Source: Tritrichomonas musculus (Eukaryota; Parabasalia; Tritrichomonadida; Tritrichomonadidae). Taken from it: a stretch of DNA of 64,000 nt. The notes under the pieces are model-generated. The model was not told the DNA's origin, ran no database searches, and saw only the letters and a program-made list of their open reading frames with translations. Shown here one piece after another: positions 11,546 through 21,380 of this stretch; positions within the stretch are counted from its first letter, which is position 1, and each line of letters opens with the position of its first letter. The stretch is taken from contig JAPFFF010000004.1 of NCBI GenBank assembly GCA_039105265.1, positions 6,987,501 through 7,051,500 of the forward strand, written 5' to 3'. Position numbers and translations under genes: made by a program.

Positions 11546-12002
11546 TATGGTTGAATATTCAGATTCTCAATCAGAATAAATCATAGTATATCTCCACACT
11601 ACCAAATGTAAATTGCATATTTAAATTAAACATTTAAGCCATAAAAAAAAAATTTCCAAAAATTGTATAAAAAATCTATGTTATCTTAGAGAATTTTTAA
11701 TACATTTATATAAATTCATTGTTAATTTACATTTACATTCATTATACTTCGTAAACTCTATTTCCTCTATTATAAATAATGAATTTTATTGTAAACCTAT
11801 GAAAAATCCAAATCTGACACTTTCATTAGTTTGCTGAATTCATCGACTTTTACAGAGGAGGAACTTCTCACAAATAAGATCAATAATATACAGTTGTCCA
11901 ATTTCGAAATAATTAATATGCACCTACTTAAACAATTAATTTTTTCAAAAAAAAATTATTCAAAGAGTATTTTACTCAAAAAGTTCATTCAATAAAAATT
12001 AA

Positions 12003-12250
12003 TTATGGCACAAATCCAGTACGTTTAGTAACCGCAATTTTTTTTGACATTCTCAAAGAATAAAATGACATGTTAAATAAAAAAAACGATTATTTTCATC
12101 CATTTCATATAAAATGTCACAATGCTTATTTAAATTGTAAAATATGTGTCAAAAACAAACCTAGTCAATTAAACTTTTTCAGAGAAATGCGACTATTCAA
12201 ATAAAAAACATTCTCATCTTCAAAAAATAATGTACTGGATTTGTACCTTA
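12003..12250. mobile_element. Short inverted-repeat element (MITE)
   Basis: Ends at 12,003-12,024 and 12,230-12,250 are inverted repeats of about 20 bases around ACAAATCCAGTAC, with TTATGGC outside on the left and TAAGGT on the right. Interior is non-coding. Target duplication is uncertain; TTA/TAA at the edges is compatible with TA. Confidence 0.5.
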
Positions 12251-13844
12251 ACACTTTATTTTATTTAAGGGGAACTTTTTTTAGCCCCCAAAAATTGAAA
12301 TTTACGATTATTTTCGAGTTTGATATATGTTAAAATGTGTTTTTTAGCCCCCGCTTTTTTGAAAACTTTTTCAATTGAAAATAATCGTAAATTTAATTTA
12401 AAAAAAGATCAAAAAAAAGCATATTAAAATAAAATAAATGCAAAAAAAGGAAATTATTTGTTAAAAAACTTATAAAGATAAAAAGAAAAAGAAAAATTCT
12501 TATAAACATCAATAATACTTGATGATTACTTAATTCCGATAAACAATTTAATGATTAATAGAATAAAAAGGTAAAGATTCATTAACTCATACTGGAAATT
12601 ATATAAAGTCTCTAAAAATTCCATAAAGCTGGTAGTTTAGTCCTCAAAACGCAGTTTTTTCCACCAACTATATTTAAATAAAAATTAAAAAATAAAATAA
12701 AATAATATAATAGTATAAAAAAAAAAAAAAAAAAAAAAGATATTAAACGAGTCTTAAGATTTTGAAACTTTCATGAGTTTTTTAATCATTACCATTAACA
12801 TTTCATCATCACCCCCTTATAGTTTATATTTTGAATCCAGCTTGCTAAAATGCTTGATTGATGTTTGATACTTGTACCGCATTTTCCTGTGAGTTCAATA
12901 TTTCCCCCAACATTTTGGTTTGTTTGTTAACAAATCTTCGAACATTTACTTTTTTATAGATTTTTTCTGGATCAAAAACAGCCCAATATACAAAACTTGC
13001 AGTTGATCAAATGATCAGGGTGGTTCTACAAAAACCAATACGCCATAATATTTACTAAATTGAGCTTAGTAACCATCAATTAATAACACTATTAGGTAAG
13101 AATAATGGTCCTTTTCTTTTCTTCAAATGCATTCTGGGAGAAATATTGTATCAGCCCAGTAATTCTAAATTTCAGATGTTACAAAACCTTTATCTTGAGC
13201 TACAAAGTGATAATTGCAGTACTGTCTATACACAATGATACAATTCTTTTGCAAAAGTTGTTCTTTCAATTATTTCAATTGTTTCAAATTTTGTGTCATT
13301 AGTGGCAACAGTAACTATTAAAGCTGAATGCTTTGATTGTCTTTACATCTGTGCAAATAGTATGTAAACGAATTGGGGTTTTGCATTAACATATGACATT
13401 GTGTCTAAAAATCTGACATGGAAATAAATATAATCAGATATTTTAACAAAACTTATAAATATAATCAGATAACAATCTTTATTTTTACACGCCTTGGCAT
13501 ATGGCGATCTTTAAATTTCCAGACTAGCAATATTAAATTAAAAATAAAGCTTATAATTTGCATATATTATGATGACAAGTAATAGGTAATATATTATCAA
13601 AATTGTGAAATAATATCAATTTGCTAAAAAAATTATACCTTTATATTGACCATCGTTGAAATTTTTATATAATGGAGATTGAAACAAAATTAATCATTCT
13701 TTTTATATTTTAAAGTCGTATCTGGCAAAGATATTAAAGCTGAATTAAATGGTGTTTATAGTGGCCTTGTCATGAATAAAATACATGTATATTTTTGGAT
13801 CGGCGAGTTTCGCAGAGGAAGAAATAATTATTTCAACGATGAGC

Positions 13845-13962
13845 ATTCGTTCGTTTAATTCGTTCACTCGTTCCATTCAATTCATTTCATTCGCTTGTTC
13901 AATTCATTCATTCATTCTATTCGTTTGTTCAATTCATTTATTCATTCTATTCGTTCAAATAC
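13845..13962. repeat. TTCATTC/TTCGTTC simple repeat
   Basis: Imperfect tandem TTCATTCATTC, TTCGTTTG and TTCAATTC units. The Ser/Phe/His-rich open frames across it come from the repeat. Confidence 0.7.
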
Positions 13963-14383
13963 TAAGAGGTCAAACCGAGAACTCAATTTATTTAAAATGC
14001 ATTCACTCGTTTCATTGGCTATGCCACCGACACATCAAAAGCCTGCAATAAATGACTTGTGTGAGGTAGTATCAAAACCATATCAACGTCAAAAAGGTTC
14101 AAAATGAGTCAAGCTTTAAATAAAAAAAAAATCATATTTTTTTTTTTTTTTAAAAAAAAAAAGCGCAAAATTGATTCATTTTTGACATTTTTATGGCGGT
14201 TGCTCCCCTTATTTCTAATTATAAAAAGCATTCATAAAGGAAATTCCTTCAGAAAAATAATTTACAAAAAATAATATACAAGAATCAATTGTTTTGGTAT
14301 CTTTGATATATGGTTATCTTTTCTTTTTTATTTTTATTAACAATGTTAAAAATAACGTTTTTTATCTTTGTATATGTTTTAAA

Positions 14384-14567
14384 ACATACATTATATTTTT
14401 TGTTAAAGTCGACAACATCGAAACAGGATTCTCCAGTATTGGATTCGCATACGAAACTCGTTAAAAGTGGTTAAAGATGGTATTGGATAATGTTTTCGTA
14501 AATGTATTCGTAAATGATATTTACTAGTTTCGATGTTGTCGACTTTAACCAAAAATATAATGTATGT
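14384..14567. repeat. Long-arm inverted repeat at the island edge
   Basis: Arms 14,384-14,424 and 14,527-14,567 are 41-bp inverted repeats with one mismatch, both containing GTCGACAACATCGAAAC. The 102-base loop contains TATTCGTAAATG-like words. It could be a terminal structure of the virus-like element, or a hairpin terminator for the converging ORFs. Confidence 0.8.
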
Positions 14568-14595
14568 ATGTGCGCGATCTGTGTTCTGTGTCGAT

Positions 14596-15039
14596 TTAGT
14601 ACCTAGCACGAATTCGTGAAGCACTAGCATATCGTTCGATAGGTTTATCTATATACTTAAACGATTTGGTGTGTGGATCGTAGTATCTGGACTTATATGT
14701 ATATGTATCACTCTCTTCTGGTTCGGTACTCTTTCGTGGAACTGCTCTAGATACATTGCAGAGCTTACCATTACGTTTGGTGAATCGTTTATTCTTTTGG
14801 GGTATATCTTCATTAAGCTCTCTCGTATCAAACTTACTAGCATTCGGATTGCGACGGAACAGAGTGTTAAGAGTCTTATAATCTTGTTTAGTTGTTAACT
14901 CGGTAATAGCTCGTTTAAGTACTGTTAAGTCGTCTGTAGTATACAGCTCTTCTAAGCTTGTTTGTGTTGAATTCTTATTCTTACTCTTCGTAGAAGAAGT
15001 TTCTCTGGAACTCATTTCAATGGAATTAAACTCACACAT
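14596..15039 (-). CDS. Small ORF of the virus-like island, paralogue 1
   Basis: About 147 residues from the ATG at 15,039; an alternative ATG at 15,015 gives MSSRETSS. It is hydrophilic. The segment DYKTLNTLFRRNPN, then KFDTRELNEDIP and RFTKR, is shared with the neighbouring ORF at 15,473-15,718, so the two are diverged tandem copies. The C-terminal half (TYTYKSRYYDPHTKSFKYI) has no counterpart in the neighbour. Function unknown. The only link to virus-like elements is context and composition. Confidence 0.5.
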   Translation of the reverse strand: MCEFNSIEMSSRETSSTKSKNKNSTQTSLEELYTTDDLTVLKRAITELTTKQDYKTLNTLFRRNPNASKFDTRELNEDIPQKNKRFTKRNGKLCNVSRAVPRKSTEPEESDTYTYKSRYYDPHTKSFKYIDKPIERYASASRIRARY

Positions 15040-15104
15040 TTCTCGCACAAAAACAATACTATATTCACAATGCACGTATTAAATATGTAATCCGAACCTA
15101 ATAA

Positions 15105-15199
15105 ATGTTAGCGCTAACTGGTATAGTTGTTGGATCATGAAGCATGTCTCCCTGCTTCGGCGGCAGGCATGGGTTCGATTCGCTACAATACCGTTTTTT
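15105..15199 (+). ncRNA. tRNA-like Pol III unit inside the island
   Basis: In order: a good A box (TGGTATAGTTG, 15,119-15,129), a B box (GGTTCGATTCG, 15,172-15,182) and a T6 terminator (15,194-15,199). Between the boxes is a perfect 5-bp hairpin with a 7-base loop (CCTGC TTCGGCG GCAGG) shaped like an anticodon arm with CGG. GGTATAG at 15,120 could pair with CAATACC at 15,186-15,192 as an acceptor stem (6 of 7). The T-stem does not pair, so this is not a canonical tRNA. It is either a tRNA-like RNA or a decayed tRNA. Confidence 0.35.
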
Positions 15200-15472
15200 C
15201 GTATTATTTCGATCCATATTTGTGATAGAGCCCATAGCGAATTAACACCTATGTGGTAAGCTATTACTTGTGGATTACGGATAATACGTGGCATTTGCCG
15301 TCATTTGCAAACCAAAACAGCCTCGTGGTGGATGCAGTTTCCTTTCCTTGAGGGATTGATATAATCCCGAGTACGTATTTTGGTTCCTCGAGAGAATGCA
15401 TTACGCATCAATCTCTCGAGAGAATGGGGTTGGTTTTTGCTAAAAAAATCATCTTTTTGGTCTCATCATGTC

Positions 15473-15718
15473 TTAGTCTTTTTGGTCTTTACATTGAGGT
15501 CTGGTCTCGAATTTCATTGCACCCTTTCTCTTGGTAAAGTGTTTCTCATCACATGGGATCTCTTCATTTAAGGATCTAGTATCAAATTTCCACGTATTTG
15601 GATTACGACGTAATAGTGTGTTAACTGTCTTATAGTCTTTCGATTCGATAAGTCTAGCAAGTTCATGCTTCAACTTGTCCATATCATTCATCGCGAATAA
15701 TTCTGTTAATGCTGTCAT
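15473..15718 (-). CDS. Small ORF of the virus-like island, paralogue 2
   Basis: 81 residues from the ATG at 15,718 (MTALTELFAMNDMDKLKHEL). Residues from about 30 align with paralogue 1: DYKTVNTLLRRNPN, KFDTRSLNEEIP, HFTKRKGAM. The N-terminal helix (ELFAMNDMDKLKHELARLIE) also matches LEELYTTDDLTVLKRAITEL of the neighbour. Family and function unknown. Confidence 0.5.
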   Translation of the reverse strand: MTALTELFAMNDMDKLKHELARLIESKDYKTVNTLLRRNPNTWKFDTRSLNEEIPCDEKHFTKRKGAMKFETRPQCKDQKD

Positions 15719-15757
15719 TTCTTTACAAAAAAAATACAAAGTAATCGCATCGTCGAT

Positions 15758-16288
15758 TCACTTCTTCACCAATTTATACACTCGACCTCTCTTACCATTA
15801 ACTCTGTTATATCTCATATTAACTTTATATCCGTTTGGTATTGTCTTAACATCGATTCCATAATAGTTGTATAGATCTCTTTTGGTAGTAAATTCTATAT
15901 CAACGATAGGTTCATTAGTGATAGATTCATTAAAGATAGGTTCATTAACGACATGTTCATCCGCTGTAGCGGAGTACGAAGTATCAACGATAGATTCATC
16001 ATTAACAGATTCATCATCAACGGATTCATCGTTAACAGATTCATCATCATCAACTAGTTCATCATTCTCTTCGAGAACTTCACCTTGTGAATCGTCAGCA
16101 GTAGATTTACCGAATCGTATACGACCAAACTCGTATAATACATAATCCCAACTTGTTTTACTCATACGATTCCATGCTCTATCACGCAGTTCGTTTAAGT
16201 ATCTCTCATATCTGTTGTTCGTTAATGATCGACTCTTAACGATACAAACCAAAAATAATAGACCTACTGCGCAGATGATCCTACGCAA
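15758..16288 (-). CDS. Virus-like island ORF with a hydrophobic N-terminus and an acidic repeat
   Basis: Open frame of up to 176 residues. It has a hydrophobic N-terminal segment (IICAVGLLFLVCIV) like a signal peptide or membrane anchor, an Arg/Tyr-rich stretch (RYERYLNELRDRAWNRM), an acidic repeat built on D(E/D)SV(N/D)DE and NEPI(F/V/T), and a basic C-terminus (MRYNRVNGKRGRVYKLVKK). The upstream ORF overlaps its 5' end by 8 bases, showing tight packing. The start codon is uncertain. No family recognised. Confidence 0.45.
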   Translation of the reverse strand: MRRIICAVGLLFLVCIVKSRSLTNNRYERYLNELRDRAWNRMSKTSWDYVLYEFGRIRFGKSTADDSQGEVLEENDELVDDDESVNDESVDDESVNDESIVDTSYSATADEHVVNEPIFNESITNEPIVDIEFTTKRDLYNYYGIDVKTIPNGYKVNMRYNRVNGKRGRVYKLVKK

Positions 16289-16556
16289 GTGACCATTCGA
16301 GGGGTCTTATGAAGAGCAATCGAATGACGTTGTTGATAGTCTCTATCTTCAAGTCCATAGCTTCGTCGTCGTAGTACACAGCACTGAGGTTCTCATTGAT
16401 ATCGAGATCGATGATGTTGCGTACGTTGAAATCCCTATCGATATCTACTGAGTCTAGGTACTCACGAAGATATTCGAGGATATCGTCGACGGACTGAATA
16501 CAGTTGATGTCATCTATGTAGTCGTAGAATCCATCAACGATTGATTCGGTAGTCAT
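16281..16556 (-). CDS. Virus-like island ORF, small acidic protein
   Basis: 91 residues, ATG at 16,556 (MTTESIVDGFYDYIDDINC). It is strongly acidic in the first two thirds and ends in a hydrophobic stretch (VIRLLFIRPLEWSLA). It is first in the row of same-strand ORFs and overlaps the next by 8 bases. Base composition is balanced, unlike the host. No family recognised. Confidence 0.45.
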   Translation of the reverse strand: MTTESIVDGFYDYIDDINCIQSVDDILEYLREYLDSVDIDRDFNVRNIIDLDINENLSAVYYDDEAMDLKIETINNVIRLLFIRPLEWSLA

Positions 16557-16600
16557 TTAGGGTAGAAATAAAAATCATTTAAATTACGTTTGGGGTTATT

Positions 16601-17773
16601 TATAGAGATTTTGCTCTTGATTGCTTCATGTTTTCACATAAAAAGAATAAAAACCGAAATGTACGTTATGAATTTTTAATTTAACGTACTGAGACATTGA
16701 AATTTTCTTTTTTTTGAATTAGTATTTGGTCAAAAATTGTTAAGCAAATTTATTTGCTAATATCAGAGGTATTCATGTGAGGTGACTTAACGTCTTTGAT
16801 AATTTTTATAATTGCATTTTTTCAGCCAATTTAAAGTTTTGAAGACTCAGATTAAGAGAAACAAATTTCTTACCTGTGGAGATTGTATTAAGCATGATTT
16901 TTTGAAAAAATAATGTTAAAAATTTTTTTCCTAATATCTTGATATTTTTACTCAATTTAAAATATATGCCAGATATTTAAAATAATAAAGGTAATTTATT
17001 AGTACTATAATTTATTGTGAGACTTAAAATTTTGTTCTTTGTTTTATATGTAAAAATAATGAAGATTTTAAAATTTGAAAATGAATTTTTTTGCAAAAAA
17101 GTAGAATATTTAAAAATTCGCTCGTTAAATTTTTATATATTTTATGTATATGTTTTGGCTTAATCTGAATTATTCAGTTGAGAATGGAATATATTGGCTA
17201 TGCGCTCATTTTTGAGAAATGTTGATTTTACTTTATATTATTAATTTTATTGGTGCAAAATGCCAAAATCAAAAAAATGAGAAAAACTTTTTTTAAATAT
17301 TTATGTTCTCTTGAATTAACTTTGATAACAATAATTTAATTACATTGAATAATAATAAAAAATAAAAAAAATCATAGTTCATTAATTATAAAATGCAAAA
17401 TATTAGCTATAAAATTATAATTTTTTACGATAATTTAATTCAATTCATCTGAAAAGTTTCTATGTTTATTAATTAAATTGTAATAAAATATTGAGAGAAT
17501 AAATATTTTTTCAAAAAAAAGATGATTATAAATTCAATTGATTATTTATTAATTTGTATAAAATGATCGTTCCTAAAATATTGAAAAATAATTATATCTA
17601 ATCTATATATTTCTTAATTATAAAAGTTAAAAATACAAATTAATTTTAAATATAAACTAATAATATATGTATTAACTAATTTGAATATTAATAATCACAT
17701 ATAATGCATATTTATTAATAAATAATTATATTTTTATATTTCTATTGAAATTATAAAAATTCAGAAGTAAAGT
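16601..17773. other. Intergenic, nothing seen
   Basis: A+T-rich sequence with homopolymer runs, no convincing ORF, RNA gene or inverted-repeat pair. Confidence 0.5.
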
Positions 17774-18519
17774 TATAGTGGTCCTAAAAAATATTGATAA
17801 GAAATTTGAGAGAAATTTTCATGTTTCATTGAAAAAATTGAGAAAATTTATTTAAAAATAATTTGAGAGAATTTTAAAATTTCTTTCAAATTCATTCAAA
17901 TTTAATGACCTATTCATGAATTTATGAATCAATTGTTGGTCAATCTTTTGACCTTTTATTTATTTGTTTTCTTTACCAAAAAATACAAACGAACGCTATA
18001 ATTTAATCGCAAGTGGTTCTGCAATCGTACAATTTTAATAAAAGCAAAACAGCTGATGCATTAAATATTTCGTTAAATTGCGTCAAAGCAGTAGCTAAAT
18101 AGATTGATGAAGGGAGACCAGAAAAAACACAACCCTGCCGACCACAAATATTAACAAATGAAATCAAGTATTTCATATGCGTTAAAGCAATAACGTTTCC
18201 TGAAATCCCTGGAGCTGAAATGGCAAATGTTTCCTGAACACAAATTTTATTCTTTATATGGAATAATCTAAGTTTAGCAACAAACAATTCTTTGATTGAT
18301 TCTTTTCCAAAGAAATTGAAACAATGCCTCGAAGTGCAAGGCAATCAAGTAAGATTTTAATTTTAATTTTTAATAAAAAATCAACTTTTTCAATTGCCGA
18401 AAAAATATTGATAAGAAATTTAACTTTTTAAATTAAAAATTTTAAAAATAAAATAACTTTTGTTAACGACGATTAACTATTGAATTCATTTCTTATCAAT
18501 ATTTTTTAGGAACACTATA
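17774..18519 (+). mobile_element. Decayed Tc1/mariner-type transposon, TA-flanked
   Basis: Ends at 17,776-17,808 and 18,487-18,517 are ~33-bp inverted repeats with few mismatches (TAGTGGTCCTAAAAAATATT at the left; TAGTGTTCCTAAAAAATATT on the other strand at the right). TA lies outside each end. A further partial copy of the subterminal word ATATTGATAAGAAATTT sits at 18,406-18,422. On the plus strand, 18,050-18,350 reads as a broken helix-turn-helix-like segment (KTADALNISLNCVKAVAK, stop, IDEGRPEKTQPCRPQILT, NEIKYFICVKAITF) resembling the DNA-binding part of transposases known in trichomonads. Only this remnant of transposase is left. Confidence 0.6.
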
Positions 18520-18839
18520 TTTATACTCACAAAAATATATTAAATTCATATCTTGAAAATGGAGGCTCAAAGTATTATACAAATCATTATATAATCAAAT
18601 TATAAAATATCTAAAAATATAAAATGTTTTATATAAAATTTTATCGACGAATTCTCTACATGAATACCTCTCTAATATCTTAATTTTTACTAGACAAATT
18701 TTTGATTAATATATCAATATATAATTTAATAAAATTAAAAAAAAAAAAAAAAAATAAAATAATGATTAATAGAATATTAATAGACTATTTTTTTTTGTTT
18801 CAATCAAAACAACTTGATGATAAAACGTATTAAATAATC

Positions 18840-19620
18840 CAGTATTTATTGTTAAATAATTCAATGATATTACACAAATTTTGATTCTTTTCTCAATTTT
18901 TTAATAATCATATTCTCTAAAAATACATAAATAAATGAAAACATACAAGAAACCATTTTTTTAAACTTGTTTGAGATTACCATAAAATGAAATATTCAAG
19001 CTTAAGGAGCTTAATTTTGAAATAATCAAATGTTTAATCGACAATTATCGCAAAATTCATTTTTAAAAGCACAAATTAAGACATTAAAAGGCCAAAAACT
19101 TCAGAAAAAAGATCAAAATCCAAGTTTATTGAATCAAAAATTTATTCAAGATTCAGAATTAAAAGAAAAGAAACCTCTTTTTGAAATTAGAAATATCAAA
19201 ATGAATCATAAGTAATGATCATTTAAAAAATCATACTTTGCAACTCTAAAAAGAGTTTTTGGTGAATAATCAAAACTTTTATTAACCAATTCTCAAATTG
19301 AAAAGAGATGGCATTCCATTCACAAATGAAAATGATAAAATGCGTATGTAAATAGTTAAAACTCAAGAGTATTATAATAAAAAATATATATTTTATTATG
19401 TTTTACTTTTTTCAATTATTCATATTCAAAAAAATTCAATGACAACTGAAAAATAAAAACATATATTTAGCTGCGATCAACGAATAAATTTTTCTAAATA
19501 ATTAATAATTCCAATTAATATTTTATCATAAATATTATATATCAAATAAAAGAATTTTTATTCCAAACAAAACTCCACCCACCTTTCCAATAACTCTTTT
19601 TATCTTCACAAAAAGTTTGG
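18840..19620 (+). repeat. Dispersed repeat, copy 1 (inverted copy at 61.46-62.23 kb)
   Basis: This ~780-bp segment matches 61,460-62,230 in reverse orientation over essentially its whole length, with scattered changes and small indels. Shared words include CTTAAGGAGCTTAATTTTGA versus CCTAAGGAGCTTAATTTTGA, and CCAAACAAAACCCCACCCACC at the 3' side. Copy 1 carries an open frame 19,030-19,215 (MFNRQLSQNSFLKAQIKTLK...), Lys/Gln-rich and coiled-coil-like, which is broken in copy 2. The repeat ends lack clear inverted repeats. It may be part of a larger mobile element or a gene-family remnant. Confidence 0.6.
19030..19215 (+). pseudogene. Short coiled-coil-like ORF in the dispersed repeat
   Basis: 61 codons, rich in Lys, Gln and Asn (LKAQIKTLKGQKLQKKDQNP), ending NHK and followed closely by further stops. 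The copy at 61.8-62.0 kb has the same reading but is interrupted, so the frame is not under obvious constraint. Probably a remnant of a longer protein. Confidence 0.3.
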
Positions 19621-19825
19621 CCCATACTGTTATATTGAATTTTTGATTTAAAACGCAATCTTATTTTCTTCTAAACATTTTACAGAAAATAGCAAAAAAT
19701 AGGTTAAATAAAGAAAAAAACAGTTCCTCTAAACTTTAAAGATTTTTTTAAATTTTCTTAACTTCAGAAAAAATAAAATAAACTAAGTTTATTATTGAAA
19801 ATTTTGAAGGGGAAATTACCATAAT

Positions 19826-19833
19826 TCACTTCA
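19826..19833 (+). promoter_or_regulatory. Possible initiator (Inr) for the ROK kinase
   Basis: TCACTTCA fits the core of the trichomonad Inr (TCA, pyrimidine, T, A/T), 95 bases before the ATG. That is longer than the usual very short 5' UTR, so it is weak. Confidence 0.2.
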
Positions 19834-19920
19834 ATCTTTTGAAACAACCATCTTCAATCTTTGATTTTTGTTAGACAAACTTTTTTTGAAAGATGGTTAG
19901 AAACATTTAAAAAACACTCA

Positions 19921-20829
19921 ATGTTTGGAAAGAAAAAAACAGTTTGCGCCATCGAAATTGGCGGCACAACTTCAGCAGTTGCATTCTCAAATGAATTAGG
20001 AAAGTTTTTATGGAAAAAGAAAGGAATACCAACAGCTTTTCCAATTCTTGGTGAAGATTCAATTAAACTAATATGTAAAACAATCAAGGAAGCTGGAATT
20101 AAATACAGTGCAATTGGAATTGCTTCTTTTGGACCACTTAAAATTGCCGAAGGAAAGATCGGAAATACGACAAAACCTAATTGGAAACATTTTCCCTTAG
20201 TTGCAGAAATTAGAAAGAATCTTCAAAATGATGTACCAATTGTTCTAGAAACAGATGTTAACGCACCTGCTTACTCAGAATTTTTGTCTTTACATGCAAA
20301 GGGAATTAAAGCAAAGGCTGTTGGTTATTTGACAGTTGGAACTGGCGTTGGATTAGGAATTTTCCTTGATGGTCATCCTATTCATGGAGCTCTTCATCCT
20401 GAATTTGGTCATATAAAAGTTGATGCTTATCGAAATGATTATTACCCAGGTGTATGCCCATTCCATGGAAATTGTTTCGAAGGATTGATTTCTGCTCATG
20501 CTCTTGCCCGAAGATTGAACATTAAACCTGAAGAATTAAAAGATGTACCAAATGATCATCCAATTTGGGATATTTTTTCATACTATGTTGCTAAAGCAGC
20601 AACAACAGCTGCTTACACTTATGCACTCGACTATTTTATTGTTGGCGGTGGTATCATGACTGGCGATAATCGTGGATTCTTGTACGATAAAGCTAATGAA
20701 TATTGTAAAAACATGATCAATGGTTATCTTGAGAAACCAGAAATTCGGAGACCAGTTTATAATAAAGATGCTGGCCTTGTCGGTGCTTCAGCATGTGCTT
20801 TCCACCCAGAGCATTTTAAAGTTCTATAA
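19921..20829 (+). CDS. ROK-family sugar kinase (fructokinase/glucokinase-like)
   Basis: Phosphorylates a hexose with ATP as an entry step to glycolysis. The 302-residue protein from the ATG at 19,921 has the ROK phosphate loop IEIGGT at 11-16, a substrate region TDVNAPAYSEF near 111, TVGTGVGLGI at 138-147, EFGHI at 161-165, and the zinc-binding ROK signature CPFHGNCFEG from 179. EFGH plus C-x-x-H-G-x-C is typical of bacterial fructokinases of the YdhR type, so fructose is the best guess, with glucose or mannose possible. Upstream in-frame codons lack an ATG, so the start at 19,921 (MFGKKKTVCA) is preferred. The family is bacterial, which suggests transfer into the trichomonad lineage; codon use now matches the host. 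Confidence 0.93.
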   Translation: MFGKKKTVCAIEIGGTTSAVAFSNELGKFLWKKKGIPTAFPILGEDSIKLICKTIKEAGIKYSAIGIASFGPLKIAEGKIGNTTKPNWKHFPLVAEIRKNLQNDVPIVLETDVNAPAYSEFLSLHAKGIKAKAVGYLTVGTGVGLGIFLDGHPIHGALHPEFGHIKVDAYRNDYYPGVCPFHGNCFEGLISAHALARRLNIKPEELKDVPNDHPIWDIFSYYVAKAATTAAYTYALDYFIVGGGIMTGDNRGFLYDKANEYCKNMINGYLEKPEIRRPVYNKDAGLVGASACAFHPEHFKVL

Positions 20830-21074
20830 TTTTAAACTAAACAGCCAATTAGGATAAGAAAAAGTTATTTTTTTTCTCTTTCAAATTTTCTGAAAATTCA
20901 ATACCAATCAATGTATAAAATGGTATACCAATGTCATACTTTTTTTCAATATATAAAGCGATTTCAAAAGCGATGATCTACTTATCAACGTGTTTTCATT
21001 GAAATATTTCCTAAAAGTTAAACTCATTAAAGTAGTATATTATTGTTTTTGAAAACATTTAAATAACCATTTTG
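20830..21074. other. Intergenic, nothing seen
   Basis: A+T-rich spacer with no supported feature. Confidence 0.5.
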
Positions 21075-21380
21075 ATGTGAAGTATAGTTTCTCTCATACT
21101 GCTTTCTCATCAATCGTAATATTATTATATAATTTAAATTGTGGTTCACGATCAACATAATCTATCAAAATTATATAACTTGTTTTGGCAGGATATCCAC
21201 ATTGATCAAAAATGAGAAGTAAATTATTAAATTTTCTATGAATATCTCCAACAATGGTAATTGGTGGATAAAGATTAAGAAGTGTTCATCTTTAATGATT
21301 TTTTTCAATTTCATCTAATATAAAATTAATTTCAATAAGCATAAGACTAGTAGAAACAGTTACAATTTTGTTTTTCATGA
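21075..21380 (-). pseudogene. PPP-family protein phosphatase pseudogene, 5' part
   Basis: The minus strand from the ATG at 21,342 reads MLIEINFILDEIEKNH, then stops, then LLNLYPPITIVGDIHRKF, NNLLLIFDQCGYPAKTSY and IILIDYVDREPQF. This is the N-terminal third of a PPP phosphatase: PPITIVGDIHG-like and GDYVDRG-like motifs are recognisable, but His-Gly and Gly-Asp residues are changed and two stops interrupt the reading. Nothing of the RGNHE region or beyond is seen. It is a decayed, 3'-truncated copy, distinct from the intact gene at 1.6-3.1 kb. Confidence 0.75.

Larger units (their letters stand above)
11546..14383. other. Gene-poor stretch with repeats
   Basis: No gene supported. Contents: a short inverted-repeat element at 12,003-12,250 (listed separately); inverted arms at 12,294-12,312 and 12,376-12,394 (AAATTTACGATTATTTTC); a poly(A) run at 12,718-12,738; TTCATTC/TTCGTTC simple repeats at 13,845-13,960; and opposed T and A runs at 14,128-14,161. 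A broken minus-strand coding-like stretch (for example TDVKTIKAFSFNSYCC) may exist at 13,100-13,350 but has many stops. Confidence 0.4.
14384..16600. mobile_element. Candidate virus-like element fragment (possibly Polinton/Maverick), a fossil
   Basis: An island of balanced base composition in very A+T-rich DNA, with four short minus-strand ORFs packed head to tail: 14,596-15,039, 15,473-15,718, 15,758-16,288 and 16,281-16,556. Two are diverged copies of one family. A 41-bp inverted repeat marks the left edge, and the right edge is where composition returns to host-like near 16,600. Trichomonad genomes are known to hold many Mavericks with small accessory ORFs, which suggests the family, but no polymerase, integrase, packaging ATPase or capsid gene is present here. 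At about 2.2 kb it is only part of an element. The A+T contrast suggests it is not very old. Another horizontally acquired element is possible. Confidence 0.4.

Noticed and set aside
13785-14107. Ser/Phe/His-rich frames on the plus strand
   Set aside because: They follow the TTCATTC/TTCGTTC simple repeat and lack any domain.
15079-15294. 71-codon minus-strand frame
   Set aside because: It reads through the tRNA-like unit, and its Arg/Cys-rich middle is what a tRNA sequence gives when translated.
18003-18344. 113-codon minus-strand frame (MPCTSRHCFNFFGKES)
   Set aside because: It is the complement of the broken helix-turn-helix-like transposase remnant on the plus strand, which fits the element better.
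19861-19920. Upstream extension of the ROK kinase (IFVRQTFFERWLETFKKHS)
   Set aside because: No ATG opens it, and bacterial relatives start near the phosphate-loop strand, as does the ATG at 19,921.
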